A stretch of DNA of 64,000 bases from Thiohalocapsa sp. PB-PSB1 (GTDB lineage: Bacteria; Pseudomonadota; Gammaproteobacteria; Chromatiales; Chromatiaceae): the NCBI GenBank assembly GCA_016745215.1, contig CP050890.1:1426001-1490000 (forward strand). Direction: 5' to 3'. A program made the translations under genes and the position numbers. Below, one piece after another: positions 44,244 through 54,000 of the stretch (positions are counted from its first letter, which is position 1; every line of letters starts with the position of its first letter). Under the pieces are notes generated by a model. The model had not been told where the DNA came from and made no database searches. It was given only the letters and a program-made list of their open reading frames with translations.

Positions 44244-44523
44244 GCCAGCGCCTCCAGATAGGGTCGCATGACGTTCGCGACCCGATCCAGTCGCGCATGG
44301 TGCCACAGCTCGTCGATGCTGACCCGGCGATCCTGCCCGCCCTGCCCCGGCGCCTCCTTCAGGGCGTCCAACGCCACGTCGAGACCGATCTTGTTGCGGT
44401 ACTCGAAGCAGTCCGTCACAGTCCGGGCCACGTTCGAAACCCGCATGGGAACACCCTCGATGTCTTGCTCGTCGATCCCCTCGGTCATGCCCACTTCCGA
44501 GAAGCGCACGACGTGTAGCGGCG
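44240..44523 (-). pseudogene. AbiEi-type antitoxin, C-terminal fragment
   Basis: HVVRFSEVGMTEGIDEQDIE, then GVPMRVSNVARTVTDCFEYR and NKIGLDVALDALKEA, then YLEAL at the end. This is the conserved C-terminal half of AbiEi family antitoxins. The N-terminal winged-helix half has been replaced at about 44523 by an IS3-type orfA fragment. No AbiEii nucleotidyltransferase follows; the PIN gene sits in its place with a GTGA overlap. Confidence 0.7.
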
Positions 44524-44697
44524 GTTGGAAAAGGCCTCTGGGATCACCGCCAGTGCCTGCCTCCTCCAAGTGTTGACCTGGGTGGCATGGATGCTGTACT
44601 CCGCTGTCAGTTCGTTGGTGATCTTCTGCTGGCGGATCGCCTCCACAGCCACCTGGGCCTTGAACTCCGCTGTATGTCGTTTACGCACATTTGCCAT
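44524..44697 (-). pseudogene. IS3-family orfA fragment
   Basis: MANVRKRHTAEFKAQVAVEA, then IRQQKITNELTAEYSIHATQ and VNTWRRQAL. This is the helix-turn-helix start of IS3-type transposase OrfA. It breaks off after about 58 codons, fused to the AbiEi fragment. OrfB is absent. Confidence 0.75.
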
Positions 44698-44752
44698 GCT
44701 TCACCTTGCCTTTTGCTGTTGCCTCCTATCTTAAGTCGTGGTCTGAAAGATG

Positions 44753-44962
44753 CGGAGTATCATGGTTTTCGACCGCTTCCTCGGCACGTTCGAGACACAC
44801 TTCGAGGAGATCACCAACGATTTCGTTGGTCGGCACAGCGGCGGCTTGGTCGAGGGTCTCAACAACAAGCTCGAGGTCATCTACGGAATCACGAACCTCA
44901 GACACCTTCGCCAGAGAGTGTACCTGGACCTCAACGGATACGTTCGATTCGGCAGAGCATGA
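44753..44962 (+). pseudogene. ISL3-family transposase C-terminal fragment
   Basis: VFDRFLGTFETHFEEITNDF, then VGRHSGGLVEGLNNKLEVIY and GITNLRHLRQRVYLDLNGY. The SGxVEGxNNKxK string is the C-terminal end of ISL3 transposases. Only the last ~65 codons remain. Confidence 0.75.
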
Positions 44963-45108
44963 CGTAGAATCAGTAGCTTGAAGTTTCCGCGCTGGACCAT
45001 GTTCTGATGCTGGCGTGTACGGCGAAATTTGTCCTAAGCCGCTAATTTAAAAGATATCGTGCTTTCCCCTCAAATCCTGGAGAGCCCCGCAAGAATACGA
45101 CACTTGAT

Positions 45109-45290
45109 ATGAGTCAACGATCTGCGGGGCCGACCATGAAACCGAAGCGGATGTCCGATGCTCGCCTGATCCCGGACGAGGTGATGGACTCTCTTCGCAG
45201 GATTGCGGTTCGTGCGGTCGAGGAAGACGGCTATTAGCCATCGACCTCCGAAGTCCTCGCCAAGTATGCGGCACCGTGCTGTAGCGAGCA
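45109..45290 (+). pseudogene. Probable IS630-type transposase N-terminal fragment
   Basis: A frame from MKPKRMSDARLIPDEVMDSL, then RRIAVRAVEEDGY, resembles the first helix of IS630/Tc1-type transposase helix-turn-helix regions. It is followed by a stop and out-of-frame STSEVLAKY. Short and tentative. Nothing else is seen between 44970 and 45500. Confidence 0.35.
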
Positions 45291-45522
45291 ATCAGTCAAC
45301 GGGCCGCCCTACCGTTACGTGAGCGCATTGTCAATTCGCAACGGATCAGCACCAAGAATCCCGCGACAAAAGGTGCTCTTCGTTTGATGGAGGTCAAATC
45401 AGTAACGTCTTTCGTTGCTAGACTCATGATTATGAACTGACCAGCAATCTCCCTCGGAACAGATGCTCGGCCGCGCGGTTTGCCGCGAAGGGCGCCGTTC
45501 GGCGAGCAGGGATGTCGTATTC

Positions 45523-46344
45523 ATGGCTGCGAGATACTCTGAAGCCCTCTGCGTACTGATCCTCTGCATCCTGAGCTCGGTGCGCGATCTGCGCGCTGAG
45601 ATCGTCACCTGGATCGCTCCCGGCGACGGACTCTGGGATGAGCCCTCGCACTGGAGCACCGGCGTGCTGCCGGGACCGGCGGACCAGGTCGTCGTCGACA
45701 TCACCGAACCGCCGACGATCACCCATGCATCGGGTGACACCCGCATCCTCAGCCTGACGCTGTCGGGCAACCTTCAGCTCGACGGCGGCTCCATCACCGT
45801 CAATTCCACGTCGACGATCACCGGCACGCTGGCCATCTCACCGGGCGCGGCCCTGGTTGCGGAAGGCGCCGCGGCGGCGCTGACGCTGTCCGGGGAGGTG
45901 CAGCTCAACGGAGGCAGCCTCATCGCCCGTGACGATGCCCTGATTGCGCTGCCCGGCACGACCCACCAGGCCGGCGCCGGCCTGATCCGCGCCGAAGGCC
46001 CCGGCAGCCGCATCCTGATGGATGCCGTGGCGCAAATCGGTATCCCGCCGGCCGACATCCCCGAGCTGACCGAGGGCATCTCGCGCGAGGCCTCGTTCTA
46101 CCGCGGCCAGCTTGACAGTTCGGACATCCTCGAGGACCTGACCGAGGCGGTCTCGCGGCAGGCGTCGTTCTTCCGCGGCCGGCTCGACAGCGCACACCCG
46201 CTGAATGACCTGACCGAGGCGGTCTCGCGGGAGGCGTCGTTCTACCGCGGCCGGCTCGACAGCGCAGACCCGCTGGATGATCTCACCGAAGCGGTCTCGC
46301 GGGAGGTCTGCATCCGGCGGGGAGCACCGGAGCCGCCGCTATGA
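45523..46344 (+). CDS. Exported beta-strand protein with 24-residue GISREASFYRG repeats (paralogue A1)
   Basis: 273 residues. A signal peptide (ALCVLILCILSSVRDLRA) leads into VTWIAPGDGLWDEPSHWSTG, the start typical of beta-strand-repeat or autotransporter-like secreted proteins. Strands then follow as in LSLTLSGNLQLDGGSITVNS and GEVQLNGGSLIARDDALIAL. From residue ~182 there are four 24-residue repeats of the form DLTEAVSREASFYRGRLDSA-D-P-L. The DNA period is 72 bp, starting at 46066, 46138, 46210 and 46282. A paralogue is at 48040-49251. No anchor is visible. High GC and REP-flanked; function unknown. The frame opens at 45463, but the signal peptide favours 45523. Confidence 0.7.
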   Translation: MAARYSEALCVLILCILSSVRDLRAEIVTWIAPGDGLWDEPSHWSTGVLPGPADQVVVDITEPPTITHASGDTRILSLTLSGNLQLDGGSITVNSTSTITGTLAISPGAALVAEGAAAALTLSGEVQLNGGSLIARDDALIALPGTTHQAGAGLIRAEGPGSRILMDAVAQIGIPPADIPELTEGISREASFYRGQLDSSDILEDLTEAVSRQASFFRGRLDSAHPLNDLTEAVSREASFYRGRLDSADPLDDLTEAVSREVCIRRGAPEPPL

Positions 46345-46504
46345 TCATGCTGCGACACCACTCGGCAGCGTTATGCAACCGGGTCGGACGTGGCGCAGAG
46401 CGCCGAAGCACAGGTGCGATATCGCTGAGCCACGAGGAGCACGCCCGCGCAGCCAGTGCGCGCCGCGGTCGCGGCCGGAGGCAGGCTCCCACAATGCCGC
46501 GAGG

Positions 46505-46612
46505 CCCTGTGGGAGCGGCGTCCCGCCGCGACGAGCCCCGAGTCCCTGTGGGAGCGGCGTCTCGCCGCCACGGGCCGCGAGGCCCTGTGGGAGCCGCGTC
46601 CCGCCGCGACGA
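46505..46612. repeat. Three tandem REP-like palindromes
   Basis: ccctgtgggagcggcgtccc / gccgcgac-type palindromes occur at 46505, 46543 and 46582, spaced 38-39 bp. They lie in the 436-bp gap between two surface-protein genes, which holds no gene. Single related copies are at 49317-49350 and 49400-49430. Confidence 0.8.
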
Positions 46613-46780
46613 GCCCCACGGAAGGCAAGCTGACCGCGGTGCACCCGAAACCTGGCTCGGCAGAACTTTCGCAATCTCTGAGCAGCGTCGCGAACGCAGA
46701 AGCAGAGCGCTATGACGCCAGCACGACAGCGGAGCGATGTGACGCGCTCAATCTCTACGGTCTTGGCAGGAGACTTAGCG

Positions 46781-48043
46781 ATGCAACACCGGCAACGATT
46801 CGAACCATGGCGACTCTTGGCCCTGGCAGCGCTGCTTTCGCTGCCATCAGCCACCACCCTCGCGGACCTGGCCATCCCCGGCGCCGACGGCTCCGACGGC
46901 GCCTTTGCGCCGACCGAGAGCATCGAGGTGGACCTGTCCCTGGCCCCGACCGCGGCCTGGGACAGCCCCGGCAGTGGCAACGGCGTCTACGACCCGGACA
47001 AGTGGGCAGTCGTGTTCAAGTACAGCGCCGTGGATATCCCCGAAGGCGTCACCGTGACCTTCAAGAATCATCCGAGCCGGGCGCCGGTGGTTTGGTTGGT
47101 GAATGGGGATGCGAGTATCGCCGGCATTGTTGATCTGAATGGCCACGACTGGGTTAGTCCACCCGATATGGCAGAGCCCGGACCCGGTGGCTTCCGGGGA
47201 GCAATCGGTTCTGTCGGCTGGGTGCATTACCCGAGTGGGGGCTTCGGGATCGGCGGCGGTAATAGCGACGGCGCTTATGGCGGCAATCATGCGACCGTCG
47301 GCCACAGCAACGAAGCGTGGCCAACCTATGGGACGGAACGAGTCTTGCCGCTGATCGGGGGCTCCGGCGGCGGCGGGCATAACCAGTACGCAGGATACGG
47401 CGGTGCGGGCGGTGGAGGCGCGCTGGTTCTGGCCGTGCCTGGGACCCTCGCGATAGACGGCCAGGTCACCGCGAACGGAGGGGGCGGATACGGCGGCCTC
47501 TCAGGGCCTGGCGGCGGCGGAGCGATCCGACTGATCGCCGACGCGGTTACAGGTGCCGGCGCTCTGCGCGCGATGGGGGGATCACACCAATATGGAGTCG
47601 GGGGGGCTGGCCGTATCCGCATCGAGGCAACAAACGCGGATGCAAGCTGGAACATCAACCCGGTAACGACCCTGCGCACGCCGGATGATCCGATCATGCT
47701 CTGGCCGCCGGAGGGCGCGCCATCGGTGCGGGTAGTCTCGGTCGGCGAGGTGGTCGTTCCTGCGGACCCGCGGGCGAGCTTCGACGTCGGGCACGAGGAC
47801 GGGGCGATCGGCCTGGATGCGCCCGAGCAGATCGTACTGGAAACAACGAACGTCGATCCCGCCGCAACGGTGCAAGTTCGCATCACCCCTCAGATCGTGC
47901 CGTTGGAGGAGACCTATCAGCCGTCCTTGATCGACGCCGAATTTCAATCCGGCAACCGAGACCTCGCGACCTGGATCGCCACCGGGCATCTGCCGGAGGG
48001 CCATTTCGCCGTCCAGGCCCATGCCGTCAATCCCGCGCCATGA
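46781..48043 (+). CDS. Exported glycine-rich protein (paralogue B1)
   Basis: 420 residues starting MQHRQRFEPWRLLALAALLS with AGGAG upstream. The signal peptide ends near TTLADLA. The N-terminal domain has IPGADGSDGAFAPTESIEVD, DLSLAPTAAWDSPGSGNGVY and DPDKWAVVFKYSAVDIPEGV. A Gly-rich central region (LPLIGGSGGGGHNQYAGYGG) resembles beta-roll or glycine-rich structural proteins. The C-terminal part (PPEGAPSVRVVSVGEVVVPA, then TVQVRITPQIV) looks like an Ig-type domain. About half of its residues match the protein at 49719-50990. The stop overlaps the next start (ATGA). No family recognised beyond this pair. Confidence 0.75.
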   Translation: MQHRQRFEPWRLLALAALLSLPSATTLADLAIPGADGSDGAFAPTESIEVDLSLAPTAAWDSPGSGNGVYDPDKWAVVFKYSAVDIPEGVTVTFKNHPSRAPVVWLVNGDASIAGIVDLNGHDWVSPPDMAEPGPGGFRGAIGSVGWVHYPSGGFGIGGGNSDGAYGGNHATVGHSNEAWPTYGTERVLPLIGGSGGGGHNQYAGYGGAGGGGALVLAVPGTLAIDGQVTANGGGGYGGLSGPGGGGAIRLIADAVTGAGALRAMGGSHQYGVGGAGRIRIEATNADASWNINPVTTLRTPDDPIMLWPPEGAPSVRVVSVGEVVVPADPRASFDVGHEDGAIGLDAPEQIVLETTNVDPAATVQVRITPQIVPLEETYQPSLIDAEFQSGNRDLATWIATGHLPEGHFAVQAHAVNPAP

Positions 48044-49251
48044 GACTTCGCGGCCCCAACAACCCATCCGCCCCCTCGTTCCCATGCTCCAGCGTGGGAA
48101 TGCATCCCCGGCCGCTGCGGCGGCCCGGGACACGCGACGCTAGAGCGTCGCGGGCCGGGCTCCCACGCTGGAGCGTGGGAGCCAGCAGCAACGGCGGCTC
48201 CGGCGCAGGTTGGGCCGACGCAGGAGGCCCAACCATCCGGCGCCCAGACGATCCGCCGCGTTGGGGTTCGTTCCTCAGCCCAACCTACCCAGGATTCCTG
48301 CGCCGTCTGCGCAAAGGGGGGGCCATCGGCGGTCTCTTGGCCGGTCTGCTGCTGCTCGTCTGCGCACAGGCCGCCTTTGCAGAGACGGTTCATTGGATCG
48401 CCCCCGGCGACGGCGACTGGGGCGAGCCGGCGAATTGGAGCAGCGGGGCGCTGCCCGGTGCGGACGACGATGTGGTCGTGGCGGCCGATGTCACCGTCAC
48501 CCATGCGTCCGGTGACAGCCGGATTCGCGGCCTCAGCCTGATCGGCAGCCTACGGCTCACCGGCGGGACGCTGACGCTGACCAGGGCGTCCATCATCGAC
48601 GGCAACCTGCTGCTGGCACCTGGCGCCGGCCTGGTCGCCGAGGGTCCGGACGCGAGCCTCGATGTCGCCGGCGATGCCGCCCTTGAGGGCGGCGACCTGC
48701 TGGCGCTGGACGGCGCGCGGATCAGTCTGCCGGGCGCAACCCGGCGGGGTGGCGACGGCGGCCTGATCAGTGCCCGGGGGGCAAGCAGCCGCATCGAGCT
48801 GGTCAATCTCGGCGCGGTCGGCATCGCGCCGACGTCGGACCCGGAGCTGACCGAGGGCATCTCGCGAGTCGTCGCCGTCTACCAAGGGCCGGCCGACAGC
48901 CCCGAGGCCCTCGACGATCTGGGCGACGGTATCTCCCGCGTGGTCGCGGTCTACCAGGGCCCGGCGGACGCCCCGGACCCGCTGACCGATATCCGCGACG
49001 GTATCTCGCGGGCGGTCGCCGTCTACCAGGGACCGGCGGATGCCCCGGACCCGCTGACCGATATCCGCGAGGGAATCTCGCGGGCGGTCGCCGTCTACCA
49101 AGGCCCGGCCGACAGCCCCGAGCCGTTGGCCGACCTGCGCGAGGGGATCTCCCGGGCCGTCTCCGCCTATCAAGGCCCGAGCGATAGCGAAGACCCGCTC
49201 GATGATCTCCGCGAGGGTATCTCCCGGGCGGTCGGCGTGCGCCAGGAGTGA
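48040..49251 (+). CDS. Exported beta-strand protein with 24-residue GISRAVAVYQG repeats (paralogue A2)
   Basis: Up to 403 residues. The ATG overlaps the previous stop (ATGA), but the first ~85 codons run through REP palindromes. The hydrophobic signal GGLLAGLLLLVCAQAAFA comes only at residues ~93-112, so the true start may be a downstream non-ATG codon or the extension may be real. After the signal, the protein repeats the A1 plan: VHWIAPGDGDWGEPANWSSG, strands, then six 24-residue repeats DIREGISRAVAVYQGPADSP-x-P-L (five full and one short). Function unknown. Confidence 0.65.
   Translation: MRLRGPNNPSAPSFPCSSVGMHPRPLRRPGTRDARASRAGLPRWSVGASSNGGSGAGWADAGGPTIRRPDDPPRWGSFLSPTYPGFLRRLRKGGAIGGLLAGLLLLVCAQAAFAETVHWIAPGDGDWGEPANWSSGALPGADDDVVVAADVTVTHASGDSRIRGLSLIGSLRLTGGTLTLTRASIIDGNLLLAPGAGLVAEGPDASLDVAGDAALEGGDLLALDGARISLPGATRRGGDGGLISARGASSRIELVNLGAVGIAPTSDPELTEGISRVVAVYQGPADSPEALDDLGDGISRVVAVYQGPADAPDPLTDIRDGISRAVAVYQGPADAPDPLTDIREGISRAVAVYQGPADSPEPLADLREGISRAVSAYQGPSDSEDPLDDLREGISRAVGVRQE
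48056..48184. repeat. Cluster of short perfect palindromes
   Basis: Includes cccatgctccagcgtggga, cgcgacgctagagcgtcgcg and gctcccacgctggagcgtgggagc arms, followed at 48207-48235 by ggttgggccgacgcaggag-type inverted units. Such REP-like palindromes are common intergenic elements in gammaproteobacteria. Their presence inside the nominal N terminus of the next gene argues for a later start. Confidence 0.65.
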
Positions 49252-49718
49252 GGCCTGATAAGCGATGGCAACCCGACAGAGACCTCCTGTAGGTCACCGA
49301 AGCAGTCGCACCATCCTATGTGGGAGCGGCGTGCCGCCGCGATTGGCGCCGCGTCGTGGTGCAGCGCCACGGCCCTGGCGCAGTAGCTCACCGGCGCGAC
49401 CGTTCGCGGCTGTGAGCCGCTCCCGCAACGGGCAAGGCACCCTCGCGGTCGGGGGCGAGCCCCCTGATCATGATCGTTGGGCCAAGCAACGAAGCTCAAC
49501 GGATGGGCCGCTGCAACGCCCTGAATGGGAGGCCTGCCGCGTTGGCCCAACCCACGCGATCTACCCCAGCCCAGGCGCCGCGGACGGGGTGAGCCGTTGT
49601 TGCGGGAGCGGGACGCGGTGCGCGCAGCGGACCCTACAGAGCTCAGGCGAACGGCAATGTTTCGACGTCCCAACCCAGCGGTTGCCCCTTCTCAATGCAC
49701 CGATCCAGGAGTCTTCAC
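49252..49718. repeat. Gene gap with REP-like palindromes
   Basis: Contains tgggagcggcgtgccgccgc (49321), cggctgtgagccgctcccgc (49407) and inverted gttgggccaag / gttggcccaaccc strings (49477-49550). No gene is supported. Confidence 0.55.
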
Positions 49719-50990
49719 ATGCGCAAGACGAATCTCCCGAGAGACATCATCCGGTTATCCGCTGCCACGCTGCTTTGCGCCGGTACTGCCGCAGCAGATC
49801 TGACGATCCCCGGCGCGGACGGCTCGGACGGAACCTTCGCGCCCACCGCGGATGTCACCGTCGATCTCTCGCTGGCGCCCACCGCGGGCTGGGATTCCAT
49901 CGGTAGCGGCAACGGCGTCTATGATCCGGATAAATGGGCCGTCGTGTTCAAGTACGCATCGGTCAGCATCCCTTCCGGTGTCACGGTAAGCTTTCAAAAT
50001 CATCCGAGCGGTGCCCCCGTTGTCTGGCTGGTGAGCGGCGACGCCGATATCGCCGGTGCGGTGAGCTTGGATGGCCAAGGCATGCAGTACAGCCCGAGCA
50101 ATGCCAAACCGGGACCAGGCGGCTTTGGCGGCGGCTTCGGCTATTACTCCGGCGTGCAGGGCGCAAGCGCGGGTGGAGGCTTCGGGGTCGGCGGCGGTGG
50201 CACCGGTCCATCGGGAGGCTCCTACCTTACCACTGGTTACAGCAACGGCTCACCAACCTACGGATCCGCTCGGCTCCTGCCCCTGATCGGCGGTTCCGGT
50301 GGCGGGGGAGACTCGGATGAGAGCTACGGCGGCGGGGCCGGCGCAGGGGCATTCTTGTTGGCGGTCGCGGGCAGTTTGACGCTCGACGGGTACATAGGGG
50401 CAAACGGCGGGGTCGGCCAGACTCGCAGACACAGTTGGGACCCTTACACTTGTTCAGGCGCCGGGTCAGGCGGCGGGATCCGCCTGATCGCAGAGACCTT
50501 CACATGCAACGGCCTGCTGTATGCCGTGGGGCAAAGTCATGGCGCATGTAGCGGAAGCTCCGGCTACGGTCGCATCCGCATCGAGACCGAGCACGCCAAC
50601 GGAACCTGCTACATCATTCCGTCCACCACGGCGGTCGCCCCGGACGACCCGGTGCAGCTCTGGCTGCCTGAGGGCGCCCCCGAGGTGCGGGTCGTCTCGA
50701 TCAACGGCGCGGTGGCGCCGGCCGACCCTCGCCCGAGCTTCGACCCCGGCCAGGAGGATGTCAGTCTCCCGTTCACCGACGAGTCAACCATCGTCCTTGA
50801 GACCGCCTACGTCGAGCCGGACGCGAGCCTGCGCGTGCGCATCACGCCCCAGTACGGCGATCCGTTCTTCATCGATGCCATCCAACAATCCGGCACCTAC
50901 GAGCAGGCGACCTGGACCGCGACGGGGGCGCTGCCGACGGGCTATTTCACGGTCCAGGCCCATGCGGTGAACCCCGCGCCACAGCCCTAG
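49719..50990 (+). CDS. Exported glycine-rich protein (paralogue B2)
   Basis: 423 residues starting MRKTNLPRDIIRLSAATLLC with AGGAG nine bases upstream. The signal peptide ends near GTAAADL. The domain order is the same as B1 at 46781-48043: TIPGADGSDGTFAPTADVTV, SLAPTAGWDSIGSGNGVYDP, the Gly-rich core GGGFGVGGGGTGPSGGSYLT, LLPLIGGSGGGGDSDES, and the C-terminal LWLPEGAPEVRVVSINGAVA and LRVRITPQYGDPFFIDAI. It differs by four cysteines in the core (YTCSGAGSG, TFTCNGL, HGACSG, GTCYI), absent from B1. It is followed 61 bp later by the giant multidomain protein. Confidence 0.75.
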   Translation: MRKTNLPRDIIRLSAATLLCAGTAAADLTIPGADGSDGTFAPTADVTVDLSLAPTAGWDSIGSGNGVYDPDKWAVVFKYASVSIPSGVTVSFQNHPSGAPVVWLVSGDADIAGAVSLDGQGMQYSPSNAKPGPGGFGGGFGYYSGVQGASAGGGFGVGGGGTGPSGGSYLTTGYSNGSPTYGSARLLPLIGGSGGGGDSDESYGGGAGAGAFLLAVAGSLTLDGYIGANGGVGQTRRHSWDPYTCSGAGSGGGIRLIAETFTCNGLLYAVGQSHGACSGSSGYGRIRIETEHANGTCYIIPSTTAVAPDDPVQLWLPEGAPEVRVVSINGAVAPADPRPSFDPGQEDVSLPFTDESTIVLETAYVEPDASLRVRITPQYGDPFFIDAIQQSGTYEQATWTATGALPTGYFTVQAHAVNPAPQP

Positions 50991-51051
50991 CCCGGACCCG
51001 AGCCGACCAAGAACCGACAGGAGCAACCCACCAGGCAACGGAGCGACGACG

Positions 51052-54000
51052 ATGATCCCGACAGCGAGCCCAATGACCCGCGCACCCAAGTCCGGCAGCC
51101 GTGGCTCATCGCCCGGGCGCCAAGCTCGCCCGGGCATGCGGATATTCGCAGAACGCCGCTCGCTGCCCGGAGCCCTTGGCGTCCCTTGGCGTCCTCGGCA
51201 ACCTGGCGGTGATCCCGCCACATCGTTGCCGGTGCACGCGCGCCGCTGCACAAATCCCTCCGCGGCCATCCTGCCCTGCCTACTGGGTGCGTTGTTGCTC
51301 GCGGCGAGCGCGGTCGCGGCCGATCCGCTGCGGATCGAGGCGACCGATGGCGGCGTCGTCGCCCTGTCCGGGCTGACGACGATCTCGACCCAGGGCGCGG
51401 ACGCGGTGGAGGTCCGCGCCGACGGGGCCGGCAGCCGCGTCGAGCTGCCGGCGCTGGCCCGGTTTCAGGCATTCAGCGGCGACGGCCAGTCGCGGCTGGA
51501 GGCGAGCGACGGCGGGCACCTCGTGCTGCGGGCCGATCGGACCCGGCTCGGGCGCAATGTGGCGCTGCACTTGGGCGATGGCGGCAGCGCCGAGGCCGGG
51601 CGCCTGGAGCTGGGCCTCGGCGCGCGGCTCTCCGGCCGGGGCCTGCTCGCGGCCGATCTGATCAATGCCGGCAGCGTCGACCCTGGCGACCCGGACGGCC
51701 CCACCGGCAGCCTGAGCCTGAGCGGGGACTATGCGCAGGACCCCCAGGGCGAGCTTGCCGTCGCGCTGACCGGCGCGCAGGCCGGCGCCTTCGACCGGCT
51801 CCAGGTGCAGGGGGCGGCGGCGCTGGACGGCCGGCTGGCGGTCGCGACCGCCGACGGCTGGATGCCCGAGGCCGGCACCCGGCTGCGCATCCTTGACGCC
51901 ACCACCCGCGTCGGCGAGTTCGCGACGGCCGCGGGCCTTCAGCTCGGCGAGCTGGCCCGGCTTGGCCTGGTCTATGCCGACGACGGCGCCGAGCTGGCGG
52001 CCGACGGCCCCGGCTTCTGCGCCGACTGGGACACCGACTGCGACGGCATGGACGACGACTGGGAACGGAGCCATTTCGGTGACCTGGACCGAGACGGCAG
52101 CGACGACCTGGACGGCGACGGCATCAGCGACCTGGACGAGTACCGCGACGGCACCGACCCGACCCGGCCGGAAGGGGTCGAGCTGGCGCTGACCGAGCTG
52201 ATCGTCGCGCCGGACCGCGGGCTCGAATTCGACGGGCTGGATGATTTCGTCGAGATGCCGAATACCGACGGTCGCTACGACCTCGGCGCCTGGACCATCG
52301 AGGCGACCGTCGAGCCCTTGGCCGAAGACCCCGGTGGCGTTGTCGGCGATGGCCCCATCGTCTGGAAGCCCGCGGTTGCCGGCGGCAATGCAACCAACTT
52401 CGCGCTGGCCTGGACCGACAGCCGTTTCGTCGCGCTGGTCGAGGACGCCGGGACCGGCACACGGCATCGGACCGACTCGGATGTGCTCGCCGCGGGCCAG
52501 CCCTATCGGGTCGCGGCCAGCTTCGACGGGTCGGTGCTGAGCCTGTACCTGGACGGCGCATTGGCGAGCGAGCTGGTGCTGCCGGAGCCGATCGGCCCGC
52601 CGACAGGGCCGGCGGCGCTGCGCATCGGCAACAGCCAGCACAGCAGGGTCGCCGGCGACGGCGCCTTCGCGGGCATCGTGAGCGAGGTCCGGCTCTGGGA
52701 TCATGCCCGTGATCCGGCCGTGATCGCGCGCGACCTGTCGCGCCGGCTGCACGGCAGCGAGATCGGGCTGGTCGGCTATTGGGCCTTCGAGGAGCCTGAG
52801 GGCCTGGTGGCGCTGGACCGCGCGGCCGATCCGAACGACGGCCTGCTCGGTGGCGGTGACGCCGACCTGGCACCGCAGCGGCTGCTGCAGCCGCCCATCG
52901 GCAGCGTCGTCGCCGAGCCCGGCGACGCCTTCGAGGTGTTCTGGTCTGTGACGAACCTCGGCACCGCCGTCGCGACCGCCGCCTATGTCGATACGCTGCG
53001 GCTCGACGGCGCTGGGCTGCCCGCCGGCGACCTGCTGCTCGCATCGGTGCCCGCCGGCGATGTGCTGCCGCTGGCTCCGGACGGGACCTATGCCAAGTCC
53101 GTGCGCGTGACGCTGCCCTCGGACCTGGAGGCGGGCCTCTACGAGGTCTCCGCCGAGGCCGATGCGGCAGGCCGCTATCGCGAGAGCAACGAGGCGAACA
53201 ATCGACTGGCCGCGGCGCTGGCCATCGAGGCACCGCCGCCGGTCGATCTGGCCGTGACCGGCATCTCCGGCCCGCTTGCGGGCGAGCCGGGGGAGACGAT
53301 CCAGGTCGAGTGGACGCTGAGCAATCTGGGCGATGGGCTCGCCATTGCGCCTTGGGACGAGCACGTCATCCTGTCGCTGGACGGCGTGCTCGGCGACGAC
53401 CTGCTGCTGCAGACGATCACGATCCATGACGACCTGCCGCCGGGTGCCGGCATCCTGCGCAGTGCCGAAGTGACGCTGCCGATCGCGCCGGGCGCCGCGG
53501 GCGGGCTCTACCTCGGCGTCGATGTCGATCCCGACGGCGTACTGCCGGACGAGGTTGTCGGCAACAATGCCGCGCTGAGCGAGACACCCACCGAGGTCCC
53601 CGCCGTGCTGACCCTGACGCTGCCCGCAGCGACCCTGGCCGAGAATGCCGGCGTGCCGATGACGGCGACCGTGACCCGCAGTGGTGAAACGGCCGCGCCC
53701 TTGGACGTGACGCTGGTCGCCGACGATCCCACCGAGGTCATTGTGCCGGCCGTCATCAGCATCCCGGCGGATGCGGCGAGCGCCGATTTCACCATCGATC
53801 CGATCGAGGACGGGCGCGTGGACGGCGACCGGCCCGTGACCCTGATCGCCTCTGCCGCCGGCTATAGCGACGGCAGCGCGAGCCTGACCGTGACGGACAG
53901 CGCCCGGGTCATCGGCGCCTTCCCCGATCTGGTCGTCAGCCAAGTCGATGTGCCCCTTACGGCGGACACCGAGCAGAGCATCCAGCTCGGCTATCGAATG

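Noticed and set aside
51280..53943. 887-codon minus-strand open frame
   Set aside because: High GC suppresses stops opposite the giant surface-protein gene. The peptide is Arg/Gly/Ala-rich without domains, whereas the plus strand encodes recognisable LamG-like and CARDB domains. The same applies to the minus-strand frames at 54352-55689 and 57010-58887.
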